This document shows, in pieces, positions 8,774-17,503 of a DNA stretch of 64,000 nucleotides. The notes under the pieces were generated by a model. The model worked only from the letters and a program-made list of their open reading frames with translations. It ran no database searches and was not told the origin of the DNA. Numbering within the stretch: the stretch's first letter is position 1; the number at the start of each line of letters is the position of its first letter. The stretch is from CAYLPU01 sp964385635 (lineage in GTDB: Bacteria > Chloroflexota > Anaerolineae > B4-G1). Where the stretch lies: contig CAYLPU010000012.1 in the NCBI GenBank assembly GCA_964385635.1, forward strand, positions 6,474 through 70,473, written 5' to 3'. Made by a program: the position numbers and the translations under genes.

Positions 8774-10480
8774 TCAATAAGCCAGTAGGTCCCCCTCCGC
8801 CCGCCAGAAACACAGTGAAGGATGCGTCGCAAAAAACGGCGGGAGTTGTTGTAGTTCTTCCTGGCTCAACAAGTCGCGGTGCACAAGGACGTAGCCAATA
8901 TTCCACTGCTCAATTAATTGCGCTAGCTCATCCGCGGCGGCGGGATTGAGGTCCGCTTTTCCAGCTATGGCCTCAAATAAGTGGTATGAGCGAAAATGAT
9001 TCACTGCTGTCAAGGACATCCGAGAGAGCGCACCACTGGGAATCCGTTTCCTGTGGATAGGCTGATAGTAGATCAGCTGGTGGCCATGCCCAAACAAAAT
9101 GTAACCCGTATCCACTCCAAACGGAACCTCCAACAAGACGACGTCCCTGGAATCCTTTGCAACCTCCCGGTACACGGCATAGTCCCTGGGGAAGAAGATT
9201 GGAAACGGACGCAGTAAGTCGTAGTCCATGACGATGAGGAGCAACATTCCGCCAACCAGGACGAGGCGAAGGGGCTGTGCCACTCTGAGACGATCAAGCA
9301 CAGCCCGGCCCCCCAGAGCAATAAAAGTGCTCAGGCTGAAGACCGCAGGAACGGCGAATCTCACAGGACAACGGTATTGGCCTCGAAGCAGTTTGTGTAG
9401 CGCAAGGTACGGCAGAGGAAGTCGAAAGATCTCTGTGTGCGGTTCCAAGGATGGGTAGGGGCCCAAGGCGAGAAGAAGCGAAGCGGCTGCGACAGCCAGC
9501 CATAACCCACCTCCCTTTCGTGCTCCACCCAGAACCCATACCACTATCGTTACGGGGACGATGAGGAGGCCGATGGTGAAATCGTCTGCGCCATCTTGAA
9601 AAAAAGCAGAGATGGGGAAGGAGTAAAAGATTGGAGTCTTCAGGGAGGCCTGAGGATAGCCGCTCGTATTCAACTGAAGCAGTTGAGAGACAGGGTAAAG
9701 CAGTACCAGACAGGCGAATACCAAGGCGACCAGGCCAAGGCGGACCAGGAGACTGTACCGACGGCCTCGATCTGAGCGGAACCCCGGCGACAGGAACTGG
9801 TCAAAGGCGTAGGGGACGAGGACCATTGGGACCCACATCATATACTGAAGGTCTGTCAACAGGGCTGCGTACAAGCAAAAAGCCAGAGGAAGAGCGGAGC
9901 CAAGTCGCCGCGAGTGGCAAACCAGGTCAAATGCCAGCAAGGTAAGAGGAATCCACCACATTGCCAACATATTGAGATGAGCGTGCGCAGTCCGGCTAAT
10001 CATGGGAGGAGTAAATGCCATCAAAGCTCCTGCTATTACAGAAAGAGACCATGAACTGCCGTGGCGATAGGCAAACAGAAAAGTGAAATAAGCGGTAAGG
10101 AGAAAGGAGATAACGATGAATGTGTTTAGAATCACATTTATCTTCATGAATGGTTGAAGAGGAATAGAAAGAAGGCCCCAGAACGGTACAAACGTGTGCA
10201 GAGCCAGGCTATGAGTGAATGGGTAGATGATAAAGTCTGTCTCCAAGGGAACTGTCCGCATCTCGACCAGAGCGTGACGCATCCACCACATGTCCCAGCA
10301 GAATATGGCATAGTCGTAGTGTTGTCCATCGCCTGGCAATGCGTCGCCGAAATGGAGCCCCAGGCTATTCAAGGCCAGCCCAGTCATCAGTACATAGAGG
10401 GTCAATACAGCGACATGCTGCACAAGCCGCATACACCATAATGAGCGGAGATTAGTCATCAGTAGACTCATAGTGTTCAA
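8774..10480 (-). CDS. Polytopic membrane protein, GT-C glycosyltransferase-like
   Basis: A 568-residue membrane protein with about a dozen hydrophobic segments. The first extracytoplasmic loop contains GDGQHYDYAIFCWDMWW, acidic and aromatic as in GT-C enzymes whose first loop holds the catalytic Asp. A short soluble tail (about 470-568) ends with VHRDLLSQEELQQLP. The family is not certain. The start is ambiguous: TTG 10480 has GAGGAGG about 10 bases upstream, and ATG 10471 is in frame. It heads a three-gene minus-strand cluster that probably transfers or assembles surface sugars. Confidence 0.65.
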   Translation of the reverse strand: MNTMSLLMTNLRSLWCMRLVQHVAVLTLYVLMTGLALNSLGLHFGDALPGDGQHYDYAIFCWDMWWMRHALVEMRTVPLETDFIIYPFTHSLALHTFVPFWGLLSIPLQPFMKINVILNTFIVISFLLTAYFTFLFAYRHGSSWSLSVIAGALMAFTPPMISRTAHAHLNMLAMWWIPLTLLAFDLVCHSRRLGSALPLAFCLYAALLTDLQYMMWVPMVLVPYAFDQFLSPGFRSDRGRRYSLLVRLGLVALVFACLVLLYPVSQLLQLNTSGYPQASLKTPIFYSFPISAFFQDGADDFTIGLLIVPVTIVVWVLGGARKGGGLWLAVAAASLLLALGPYPSLEPHTEIFRLPLPYLALHKLLRGQYRCPVRFAVPAVFSLSTFIALGGRAVLDRLRVAQPLRLVLVGGMLLLIVMDYDLLRPFPIFFPRDYAVYREVAKDSRDVVLLEVPFGVDTGYILFGHGHQLIYYQPIHRKRIPSGALSRMSLTAVNHFRSYHLFEAIAGKADLNPAAADELAQLIEQWNIGYVLVHRDLLSQEELQQLPPFFATHPSLCFWRAEGDLLAY

Positions 10481-10564
10481 CAGATCAACACCTCCTCAAT
10501 GCATCGCTGTGTTTCAAGGCTCAGGCAGCACCTTCCCTGCCCTGGCTGGTGTAATGTACAGAGA

Positions 10565-11956
10565 TCATGTCAGCAGGAATATCTTGCCTGGATTGAGGAT
10601 ATTTTTCGGATCCCATGCCCGCTTGATGCGATTTTGCATCTCGACGGCCACCGATCCCATGGCCATTTCCAAATAGGGACGTTTGAGTACCCCGACCCCA
10701 TGCTCGCCGGAAAGGGACCCGCCCACCTCAACCGCCGCGCGGAAGAGGTCGCCCACCGCCAACTCCACCCGCTCACATTCCTCCGCGTCGCGCTTATCAA
10801 AGAGGATATTGGGGTGCAGATTACCATCGCCAGCATGGCCAAAGATAACGATGGGCAGGTTTCTTATGGCTGAAACCTCTTTAATCCTGGCGATCATCTC
10901 CGGCACGGCGCTGTGGGGCACGGTGATGTCCTCGCCCAGTTTGTTGGGCCGGATGCGCCCCAGCGACCCGGATATGGAGTGTCGCGCCTGCCACAGTTCC
11001 TCGCTTTCCTCCAGTGTGACAGCCACGCGCACTTCGCGTGCCCCGTTCTGGCGACAAATCTCGACGACGGTTTCAATGCCACGCACCGCGTCCGCTTCAT
11101 CGCCATCGGTTTGGATAATCAGGATAGCCTCGACATCAAGGGGCAACCCCAGATGCAGATAATCCTCCACACTCTTGATGGCCGTCTCATCCATGATCTC
11201 CAGCATGGTCGGGCCGACTCCACTTGCCAACACAGCGTTGATGGTTTTGCCGGCCTCGACCAATTTTGGAAAGACCGCTTCAGCCGTGCGCTCAGCCTTG
11301 GGTGCGGCGATGAACCTGACCGTCACCTCGGTGATGACGGCCAGTGTGCCCTCGGAACCCACCAACAGGTGCACCAGGTCGTAGCCGGTGACGTTCTTGG
11401 TCGCCTTGCCGCCTACACGCATAATCCGCCCATCGGCCAATACCACTTCCAGGGCCATGACGTAATGACCAGTGATGCCATACTTGAGACAGTGTGCGCC
11501 GCCGGCGTTGCAGGCCACGTTGCCCCCGAGAGTGGAGTAGTGGTCGCTGGAGGGGTCTGGCGGATAGAAATAACCCTCCCTGGCCACGGCATCCGCCAGA
11601 TCCGAAGTGATGATCCCTGCCTCAGCCGTGGCCATCATATTGTCATAATCAATGTCTAACAAACGATCCATGCGGGTCAGAGGCAAGACCATCCCCCCGC
11701 CGAAAGGAATCGAGCCAGCCGCCAGACCGGTTCCCATCCCACGAGGTACCACGGGGATCACCTCTCGATTGGCTACCTGGAGGACTTCCGAGACCTCCTG
11801 GGTGTTGGCCGGCAGCACGACTAGATTGGGCCTGGCGGAGGTAAACGTGGCGTCGTAGGAATAGGCTACCAGATCCTCCGGCGAGGTCAGCACGTACTGC
11901 TCGCCGACGATGGACTTCAGTTCGCCAATGATTGCGGACAACTTGGGATCAAGCAT
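10565..11956 (-). CDS. glcD: FAD-linked 2-hydroxyacid oxidase/dehydrogenase, GlcD-like
   Basis: The flavin subunit oxidising glycolate or D-lactate to the 2-oxoacid. The 463 residues have the usual length. The N-terminal PCMH-type FAD domain shows PRGMGTGLAAG (near residue 71) and PPDPSS with GGNVACNAGG (about 130-150). The C-terminal FAD-oxidase domain carries GHAGDGNLHPNI and SGEHGVG. It overlaps the end of the Fe-S subunit gene by 8 bases, so translation is coupled. A LarA-type racemase gene a little upstream on the same strand suggests lactate, but glycolate cannot be excluded. Confidence 0.9.
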   Translation of the reverse strand: MLDPKLSAIIGELKSIVGEQYVLTSPEDLVAYSYDATFTSARPNLVVLPANTQEVSEVLQVANREVIPVVPRGMGTGLAAGSIPFGGGMVLPLTRMDRLLDIDYDNMMATAEAGIITSDLADAVAREGYFYPPDPSSDHYSTLGGNVACNAGGAHCLKYGITGHYVMALEVVLADGRIMRVGGKATKNVTGYDLVHLLVGSEGTLAVITEVTVRFIAAPKAERTAEAVFPKLVEAGKTINAVLASGVGPTMLEIMDETAIKSVEDYLHLGLPLDVEAILIIQTDGDEADAVRGIETVVEICRQNGAREVRVAVTLEESEELWQARHSISGSLGRIRPNKLGEDITVPHSAVPEMIARIKEVSAIRNLPIVIFGHAGDGNLHPNILFDKRDAEECERVELAVGDLFRAAVEVGGSLSGEHGVGVLKRPYLEMAMGSVAVEMQNRIKRAWDPKNILNPGKIFLLT

Positions 11957-13142
11957 TGGCCTCTCCCTCAGCCTGTCTCAACACCACTTCGGCCAGGTCC
12001 ATCACGCGGACACGAATCTTCTCGCGGTGGGCGGCTCCAGACAGGGTGCGCTTGCACTGTTGGCAAGAGACTACGATGTACTTCGTTCCTACATCCTGGG
12101 CTTGTTTCAACCTCCGGCGGGGCAATGCCCAGGCCAACTCCCGATTGTAAGTCTCCAGGTTACCGCCGCCTCCGCAGCACAGTGAATTCTCGTGGTGGTC
12201 GGCCATCTCCACCAACTCCAGTCCCGGGATGGCCTGTAACACATCACGCGGGGCTTCGAAGATGCCGCTCTTGCGGCCCAGGTCGCACGAATCGTGATAA
12301 GCCACGGTGATCGGCCAGGGCCTGAAACGCAGCCGCCCCTCACGCGCCAGACTGGCCATAATCTCCGTCTCATGCAGTATCTCAAGATCATCCAAGTCCC
12401 CGTCGTCGAGCAGTTCCGGGTAGGTATGCTTCCACATGTGGTAGCAGGATGGACAGGCCATCACGACTTTGGTAGCGCCGGTGGCCAGCACCGCTTCGAC
12501 GTTGTGCCGCGCCACCTCCCGGGCGCGCTCGACCTCTCCGTTGAGGAGCAGAGGATAGCCGCAACAGCGTTCATCATCGCCTATAAGGGCATAGTTCACG
12601 CCAGCCTTTTCAAAGATTTGGACCAACGACTGGGGAATGCTGTAACTGGCCGGGAACAGCGACGACACACAGCCCACAAAGTAGGCCACCTCGGCTTGCC
12701 CGCTGTGGTCGAGGCCGGTGGGCACCGTCTCCAGATTGGCAGTCCAGCCAAGACGTTGTTTGTTATCCTCGCCAGAGATGTTGCCCGCGGTAACGATGGT
12801 CTCGTCCAATCGTCGCAGAGAGTCGGGCATCAGGCCGCCGTGGGCCAGATCGGCGCGGACCTGGTTCAGGATCACATCCAACTCGACCCCGCTGGGACAG
12901 ACTTCCCGACAGGCCTCACACATCAGGCAGGTATAGAGCCTGCCAGCATAGACCTCGCCGACCTCCAGATCATCCTCGCCGACGGCGCGATAGAGGGCGA
13001 CCTTGCCGCGCGGCGACAGCGTCTCAATGCGTGTCTCTCGATAAACCGGACAGACCGACAGACACTTCCCGCAACGGATGCACTTGAGGTACAACTCGTC
13101 GGTGGATCGTTGTGCTTCGGCAATCAGTTCATTAACGGTCAC
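11949..13142 (-). CDS. glcF: Iron-sulfur subunit of 2-hydroxyacid oxidase, GlcF-like
   Basis: Carries electrons from the flavin subunit to a membrane or soluble acceptor. Two 4Fe-4S motifs occur at the N-terminus (CIRCGKCLSVCP and CLMCEACREVCP), followed by two CCG domains (ERCCGYP, CPSCYH; CDLG, SLCCGGGG). 397 residues. GTG 13142 is preferred because AGAGG lies 5 bases before it; the in-frame GTG 13148 would sit inside that site. The gene is first in the glcF-glcD pair. The spacer upstream holds a 13-base direct repeat (caaacgcata twice near 13188-13210) of unknown meaning. Confidence 0.9.
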   Translation of the reverse strand: MTVNELIAEAQRSTDELYLKCIRCGKCLSVCPVYRETRIETLSPRGKVALYRAVGEDDLEVGEVYAGRLYTCLMCEACREVCPSGVELDVILNQVRADLAHGGLMPDSLRRLDETIVTAGNISGEDNKQRLGWTANLETVPTGLDHSGQAEVAYFVGCVSSLFPASYSIPQSLVQIFEKAGVNYALIGDDERCCGYPLLLNGEVERAREVARHNVEAVLATGATKVVMACPSCYHMWKHTYPELLDDGDLDDLEILHETEIMASLAREGRLRFRPWPITVAYHDSCDLGRKSGIFEAPRDVLQAIPGLELVEMADHHENSLCCGGGGNLETYNRELAWALPRRRLKQAQDVGTKYIVVSCQQCKRTLSGAAHREKIRVRVMDLAEVVLRQAEGEANA

Positions 13143-13254
13143 ACACACCTCTATGTCCAGTCGGTTGAGGTTTGCCCGACCTCATCTTCAAACGCATATC
13201 CAAACGCATAGTGATATGCCAGGTGTCTCACCCCTGTCTCGTTGCCCCGAACTA

Positions 13255-13632
13255 TCACAGCCCCAGGTTGTACCTGAGCGCCCTGTCTACCTCGGCCATC
13301 TTTCGTGCACTCAGCCGTCCAATGGGACGCGCTTCGTGCTCTTCGGGCCGCGGGCGCAGCCGCGAACCAGGCTTGTCTTTTTGGATAGTTGCGATCTGGG
13401 AGCAGTTGATGGCACTGCGTGCTGGCAGCCCGCTTTCCTCCGGTTCCACGACCACAACGAATGGGTACGGACGTGGTGGCAGCGTGCGCGTGATCGCGAC
13501 GACTACGGTGGTCGGACTGTACTGGTTCCCGATGTCCTGTTGGACGATCAGGGCGGGACGCAGTCCACCTTGTTCACTGCCCTTGACAGGATCGAACTCT
13601 ACCCAGTAGATATCACCCCGTTTGATCGCCAC
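13255..13632 (-). CDS. MazF/PemK-type toxin
   Basis: Predicted sequence-specific mRNA endonuclease of a type II toxin-antitoxin pair. The MazF fold markers are present: KRGDIYWVEFDP at residues 4-15, RPALIVQQD, TVVVVAITRT-like strands and the late SARKMAEVD helix. 125 residues. GTG 13632 is chosen because it places the conserved KRGDIYWV at the N-terminus; it overlaps the antitoxin gene by 20 bases. An insert of about 12 residues (LRPRPEEHEARP) precedes the last helix. Located between glcF and larA, it looks like an independent insertion. Confidence 0.85.
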   Translation of the reverse strand: MAIKRGDIYWVEFDPVKGSEQGGLRPALIVQQDIGNQYSPTTVVVAITRTLPPRPYPFVVVVEPEESGLPARSAINCSQIATIQKDKPGSRLRPRPEEHEARPIGRLSARKMAEVDRALRYNLGL

Positions 13633-13876
13633 GGCCCAATACCTCCGAAACCGCTTGCAGGCTGACAGCGGCAAACTCGCTGGCTTCCTGAGCGTAGAAC
13701 CGGTACCCCTCCGCCGCCAACCTGGTTTCTTCGCGCTCCCTCTGTGCCGCGAGCGCTTCAGCGATCACACTGCTGCGGCTGCTCCTCATCGTAGCGGCGA
13801 CCGCGTCCGCGAATTCGACCAATTCCTGGGGCAGGGAGACTGTGATTTTCCGCATGGTACTGACTCTTCCGGGCAT
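13613..13876 (-). CDS. Ribbon-helix-helix antitoxin
   Basis: An 87-residue partner of the MazF-like toxin. The N-terminus (MRKITVSLPQELVEFAD) is a typical RHH DNA-binding strand and first helix, followed by SRSSVIAEAL. The rest is charged and helical and would bind the toxin. ATG 13876 follows GAGGAGG by 9 bases; ATG 13855, at the RHH strand itself, is the alternative. The antitoxin-first order with overlapping reading frames is normal for autoregulated modules. Confidence 0.82.
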   Translation of the reverse strand: MPGRVSTMRKITVSLPQELVEFADAVAATMRSSRSSVIAEALAAQREREETRLAAEGYRFYAQEASEFAAVSLQAVSEVLGRGDQTG

Positions 13877-13961
13877 GGCACTCTACCTCCTCGGTTAATT
13901 CACTCAATTCTACTGCCATTTGAGAACACCGTCAAGTCATACCAATCGGTATTCCCAACGT

Positions 13962-15245
13962 CTACTGTACCACCGGCAGTGTCAACAGTGCGTGGGGCAC
14001 GATAAGTACGTCCAACTCGTCGCCCAGTTCACTCGCGGCCAGCACCAGCGCCTCCTCCATCGTCGCGGCGGGAGTCATCTTGCAGGCCGCCACCACGTCC
14101 GGGCATTCGCTACCCACGATGACCACCCGTGCCCCCTCCAGCACCTTCGCCATTACGAAGGCCCGTTGCTGGCCCGGTGGATAGCCGTGGAGGCGTGCAT
14201 CGTCCAGGATGAACTGAACGTCAGGGGCGTCCCGCATGGCGGCAAGGAACCGCTGCTCACCCACGCCGTCTCCCGCGCCCTCCTCGCAGCGAGCGGGAAT
14301 GATCAGAAAACCCCCCGGCCGCACGACCGGCGTGGAGGCGAAGAAGAGGTAGGAAGCGGCGCGGCTGGCCTGGTAGAGATTGGCGTCTTTGGGAAAGCCT
14401 ACCCCTCCGATGGCGACGTCATACTGGTGGGGGATGTCCACCTCATAGATGGAGCGGGCGAACGCCACCAATTGCTGGTGTGTCTCCACCGGCTCCCCCG
14501 CTTTCACGCACACGACCCTCTTCTCGTCGTCCAGCACGACGTTGAGGATGAAGCGCAGGCCCGCGCGCTGGGCCGCCTCGGTGACCGCCTCGTGGAAGGG
14601 GTTACCCTCAATGCGCCCTAGCCGGGTGCCAGGGCAATCTATGAAAGCCTGGCCGTGGGTGTGGGCGATGAGCGCTTCCCCCGCCGCCCCCACCGCGACC
14701 GTCTTGCGCCCGCCGGAGTAGCCAGCGTATTGGTGCGGCTCGACCAGCCCGGTGCCAATCAGGAGGTCCGCCTCCACCGCCGCCCGGTGGACCGAGACCG
14801 TCACCCCGCCTGGGGTGACGCCCAGGTCTACCAGCGCCTCGGGATTCTGCGGCTCGTTATCAATGACCCGGTAGCGGGCGACCACTTCCGCTCCCAGTTT
14901 GGTCACCTTCTCCTCGGGGGTCGAGGGCCGGTGCATGCCGATGCCGCACAGGAGGGTGACGTCCTCGTCGCGGACCCCCGCCGCCCCCAGTTCTTGCAGC
15001 AAGGCTGGCACAAGGAGATAGTCAGGGCTAGCCCGGGTGATGTCGGTGAAGACAATGCAGACCCGGTCGCCCGGGCGGGCCAGTTCGGAAAGGGGCGGCA
15101 TGCCAATAGGATGGGCCAGTGATTCGGCAATGGCCCCCGCCACGTCTTCCAGAGACTCCGCCGGCTGGGACACAATCACAGTACCGCGCATACCTGGCGG
15201 AAGATCAAATTCCAAGTGAGTGTTGCTGTAAGGGATCTGGTACAT
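13962..15245 (-). CDS. larA: LarA-type nickel-dependent lactate/2-hydroxyacid racemase
   Basis: Interconverts D- and L-2-hydroxyacids using a nickel-pincer nucleotide cofactor. Residues known from Lactiplantibacillus LarA are present at nearly the same spacing: D68 and R71 (FTDITR), H105 (GMHRP), H171 (EPHQYAG), the cofactor-anchoring K181 (SGGRK) and a histidine near 195. 427 residues. ATG 15245 has GAGAGG upstream and yields the standard N-terminus. No larB, larC or larE is in this window, so cofactor synthesis must be encoded elsewhere. Proximity to glcF-glcD supports a lactate role, though LarA homologs with other substrates exist. Confidence 0.88.
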   Translation of the reverse strand: MYQIPYSNTHLEFDLPPGMRGTVIVSQPAESLEDVAGAIAESLAHPIGMPPLSELARPGDRVCIVFTDITRASPDYLLVPALLQELGAAGVRDEDVTLLCGIGMHRPSTPEEKVTKLGAEVVARYRVIDNEPQNPEALVDLGVTPGGVTVSVHRAAVEADLLIGTGLVEPHQYAGYSGGRKTVAVGAAGEALIAHTHGQAFIDCPGTRLGRIEGNPFHEAVTEAAQRAGLRFILNVVLDDEKRVVCVKAGEPVETHQQLVAFARSIYEVDIPHQYDVAIGGVGFPKDANLYQASRAASYLFFASTPVVRPGGFLIIPARCEEGAGDGVGEQRFLAAMRDAPDVQFILDDARLHGYPPGQQRAFVMAKVLEGARVVIVGSECPDVVAACKMTPAATMEEALVLAASELGDELDVLIVPHALLTLPVVQ

Positions 15246-15312
15246 AGGCAGCCTCTCTTTACCATAGCGCGGCTTCCTGCCGCAACCAATGTAGAACAGA
15301 TGCCATCTTGTC

Positions 15313-15825
15313 CTACAACACCATCCGGGAATTATGCCATTTGTCGAGAGCATCCCGCGTGGCGCGGAAGGCCAGTGGCGGAAATTCGTCAGGCGCGAAA
15401 AAGGCGGCCTGGTCTACATCGTCGGAGGGCTTCGATTCGCCCCCTAGCAACCGGGCACAGTAGACGATGACGATGTTCGCCCCGCGTTCGTGCTCCCGAC
15501 CGGCGATGACGTCGAGCAGACCGGTGACCTCGACCTCCAGCCCGGTCTCCTCGCGGCACTCACGCACCGCAGCCTCGGCCGGGTCCTCGTCGAACTCGAC
15601 GAAGCCAGCGGGGAAACTCCACATCCCCTGGCGTGGATTGAAGCGCCGGCGGACGAGAAGCACCTTGCCCTCGTGCTCGACGAGCACGCCAGCAGCGACC
15701 TTGTGATCGCGGAAGACGATCAGTTCACAGGCGGGGCAGACACGCCGCACGCATCCGAAGGCCTCCCGGCCTTCGAGCGCGTGACCGCAACGAGGGCAAT
15801 AGTTCAGTTCGAGAATTTGCGACAA
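15313..15825 (-). CDS. Nudix hydrolase with N-terminal zinc ribbon
   Basis: Hydrolyses a nucleoside diphosphate linked to another moiety. The Nudix box is complete: G-x5-E-x7-REC-REE-TGL at about residues 74-96. A CPRCG...CPAC zinc ribbon (about residues 10-35) precedes it, as in NudC/ADP-ribose-type zinc-ribbon Nudix proteins. 170 residues. Substrate cannot be told from sequence. It lies upstream of larA on the same strand with a 67-base gap. Confidence 0.88.
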   Translation of the reverse strand: MSQILELNYCPRCGHALEGREAFGCVRRVCPACELIVFRDHKVAAGVLVEHEGKVLLVRRRFNPRQGMWSFPAGFVEFDEDPAEAAVRECREETGLEVEVTGLLDVIAGREHERGANIVIVYCARLLGGESKPSDDVDQAAFFAPDEFPPLAFRATRDALDKWHNSRMVL

Positions 15826-15861
15826 TTGGGAATCCCTCTGGCCGATGGCCGCTAACCGCGT

Positions 15862-16809
15862 TCACCGGCGGCGGGCGTGCCAGGCCCACACAGTGACCAG
15901 AGCCAGCACCAGGACGGTCAGACCCAGGGTGACCTCCAGTACCCGCCATAGCGTCACCGGGGCAAGGCCAGACGTTTCATCCTCGGGTATACCTCGCCCA
16001 TCTTCCACCGCCCCCGCTTCTTCCTCCGGCGGGGGCATCACCTCGGCGACCGCACTCGCGGTAGGCTCTGCGTCGCCCGCATACTTCTCCATCGTCGCCG
16101 TGGTCGTGGCCGGAGCGGTTGGGGCTACTGCGCCTGCCTCCGCCACAGGCGAGGCGGGGGCAGTGTCCTCCTCGATCGGTTCGCCTCCGCTGCCCAGCGC
16201 CGGCACAGTGGCGTCTATACCCTCTGGCGTCCCCATGTTGTAGCGCTCTGCCTCAGCGGTGGCGGCTGTGGGCATCGGAAGAGGGGTAGCCGTGGGCATC
16301 ACACCGGGTTGCGCCACCTCCTCGGCCTCGACTTCTTCGCTGACCACCTTCTCGACTTCAACAGTTTCGCCGACCAGCGATGGCTCCACAGCCACCCGTG
16401 GCGCCTCCATCTGCGGCTCGGCCGCCGGTGCGAACAATCCGCCCCCACCAAGGAGCAGCAGATCACCGGCCAGGACGACGACGAAGAGGAGACTGGCAAA
16501 AGCAGTCGCTGCCGTCAGCAGCGGAGCGGCCCAGGCGCGGCGATGGCGCGGCGGGGGCACAGGCCGCGGGTGCGCCGCCATCGTTTGCGGCAGGATGAAG
16601 TTGCGCGGAATGGGAACCGGGGGCAGGTCGCGCACCAGTGCCACGATGTGGCGCAGCGCCTCAAGTTCAGCCCGCAGCGGTCGGTCGGTCGCCAGTTGCG
16701 TCTCCAGGCGCGCCCGTTCCTCGGCGCTCATTTGACCATCCAGATACGCCGAAAGCAGTTCGTCGCGCCGCTCCCGTTCCGTTGCCTGCTGTCTAAACAA
16801 ACGTGCCAT
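15862..16809 (-). CDS. Anti-sigma factor-like membrane protein
   Basis: A 315-residue probable regulator of the ECF sigma factor encoded just upstream (14-base gap). Residues 13-60 (LLSAYLDGQMSAEERARLE) resemble the anti-sigma N-terminal domain, but the zinc-binding HxxxCxxC is absent, as in many Chloroflexota versions. One membrane segment lies at about 100-120. A long Ala/Glu/Pro/Thr-rich stretch follows (about 125-275, probably extracytoplasmic), then a C-terminal membrane segment and a basic tail. The two-TM topology with an external low-complexity loop suggests an envelope sensor. Confidence 0.75.
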   Translation of the reverse strand: MARLFRQQATERERRDELLSAYLDGQMSAEERARLETQLATDRPLRAELEALRHIVALVRDLPPVPIPRNFILPQTMAAHPRPVPPPRHRRAWAAPLLTAATAFASLLFVVVLAGDLLLLGGGGLFAPAAEPQMEAPRVAVEPSLVGETVEVEKVVSEEVEAEEVAQPGVMPTATPLPMPTAATAEAERYNMGTPEGIDATVPALGSGGEPIEEDTAPASPVAEAGAVAPTAPATTTATMEKYAGDAEPTASAVAEVMPPPEEEAGAVEDGRGIPEDETSGLAPVTLWRVLEVTLGLTVLVLALVTVWAWHARRR

Positions 16810-16823
16810 CGCCAGTCCTCTGA

Positions 16824-17429
16824 TTACTCCTCTGAACCTACATACTCAAGACGATACCGTGCGGGCAAAAGTTCCCCCTGAGAGCGAAGGTAATCGCGCA
16901 GTTTGCCCCGCGCCCGCGCCAGACGCGACTTCACTGTCCCCAACGATACGTCCGTCGCCTCAGCGATCTCCTGATAACTGAGCCCCTGCACGTCGGAGAG
17001 CACCAGCGTGACGCGCTGGTCAGGGGGGAGCGTCTCAATGCCGGCCTGGATCACGCGGGCCATCTCCTGCCGCTCGGTGTACTCCTCCGGCCCTTCGTGC
17101 CCGTTGACCAACGCCGGGTTGGCATCCTCATCCCGTTCACCGAAATCCTCAAACGAGGTGGTCGGGCGACGCTTACGGCGGCGCAGTTCGTCGTAGCAAC
17201 CGTTGGTGACGGTGCGCATCAGATAGGACTTGAAGGAGCCGCCACGGAAGCGAGCGATGCTGTGGAAGACGGAGATGAAGGCTTCCTGGGTGGCGTCGGC
17301 GGCCGAGGCGGGATCGCCCAGGATGCGATAGGCGAGGTTGTAGACCTGGTGTTGGTAGGCCAGCACCAACTCGTTGAAGGCATCCATCCTGCCCTTCTGG
17401 GCAGCGGCGATCAGGCTCGCTTCGTCCAT
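16824..17429 (-). CDS. ECF-type sigma-70 factor
   Basis: A 201-residue RNA polymerase sigma factor for an extracytoplasmic-function regulon. Region 2 is seen in YNLAYRILGDPASAADATQE and FKSYLMRTVTN (about residues 30-78). Region 4 is seen in LPPDQRVTLVLSDVQGLSY, followed by a helix-turn-helix (EIAEATDVSLGTVKSRLARA, about 150-185). ATG 17429 has AGGGTCCG upstream. The downstream neighbour is its likely anti-sigma factor. The HtrA-like lipoprotein protease upstream on the same strand, 74 bases away, could belong to the same stress circuit. Confidence 0.92.
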   Translation of the reverse strand: MDEASLIAAAQKGRMDAFNELVLAYQHQVYNLAYRILGDPASAADATQEAFISVFHSIARFRGGSFKSYLMRTVTNGCYDELRRRKRRPTTSFEDFGERDEDANPALVNGHEGPEEYTERQEMARVIQAGIETLPPDQRVTLVLSDVQGLSYQEIAEATDVSLGTVKSRLARARGKLRDYLRSQGELLPARYRLEYVGSEE

Positions 17430-17503
17430 CGGACCCTATATTTACACCGCTCGGCTACCTTCGGTCGTCGCATCCCTACGCTTATCCCTTCCACCACTTC
17501 TGC

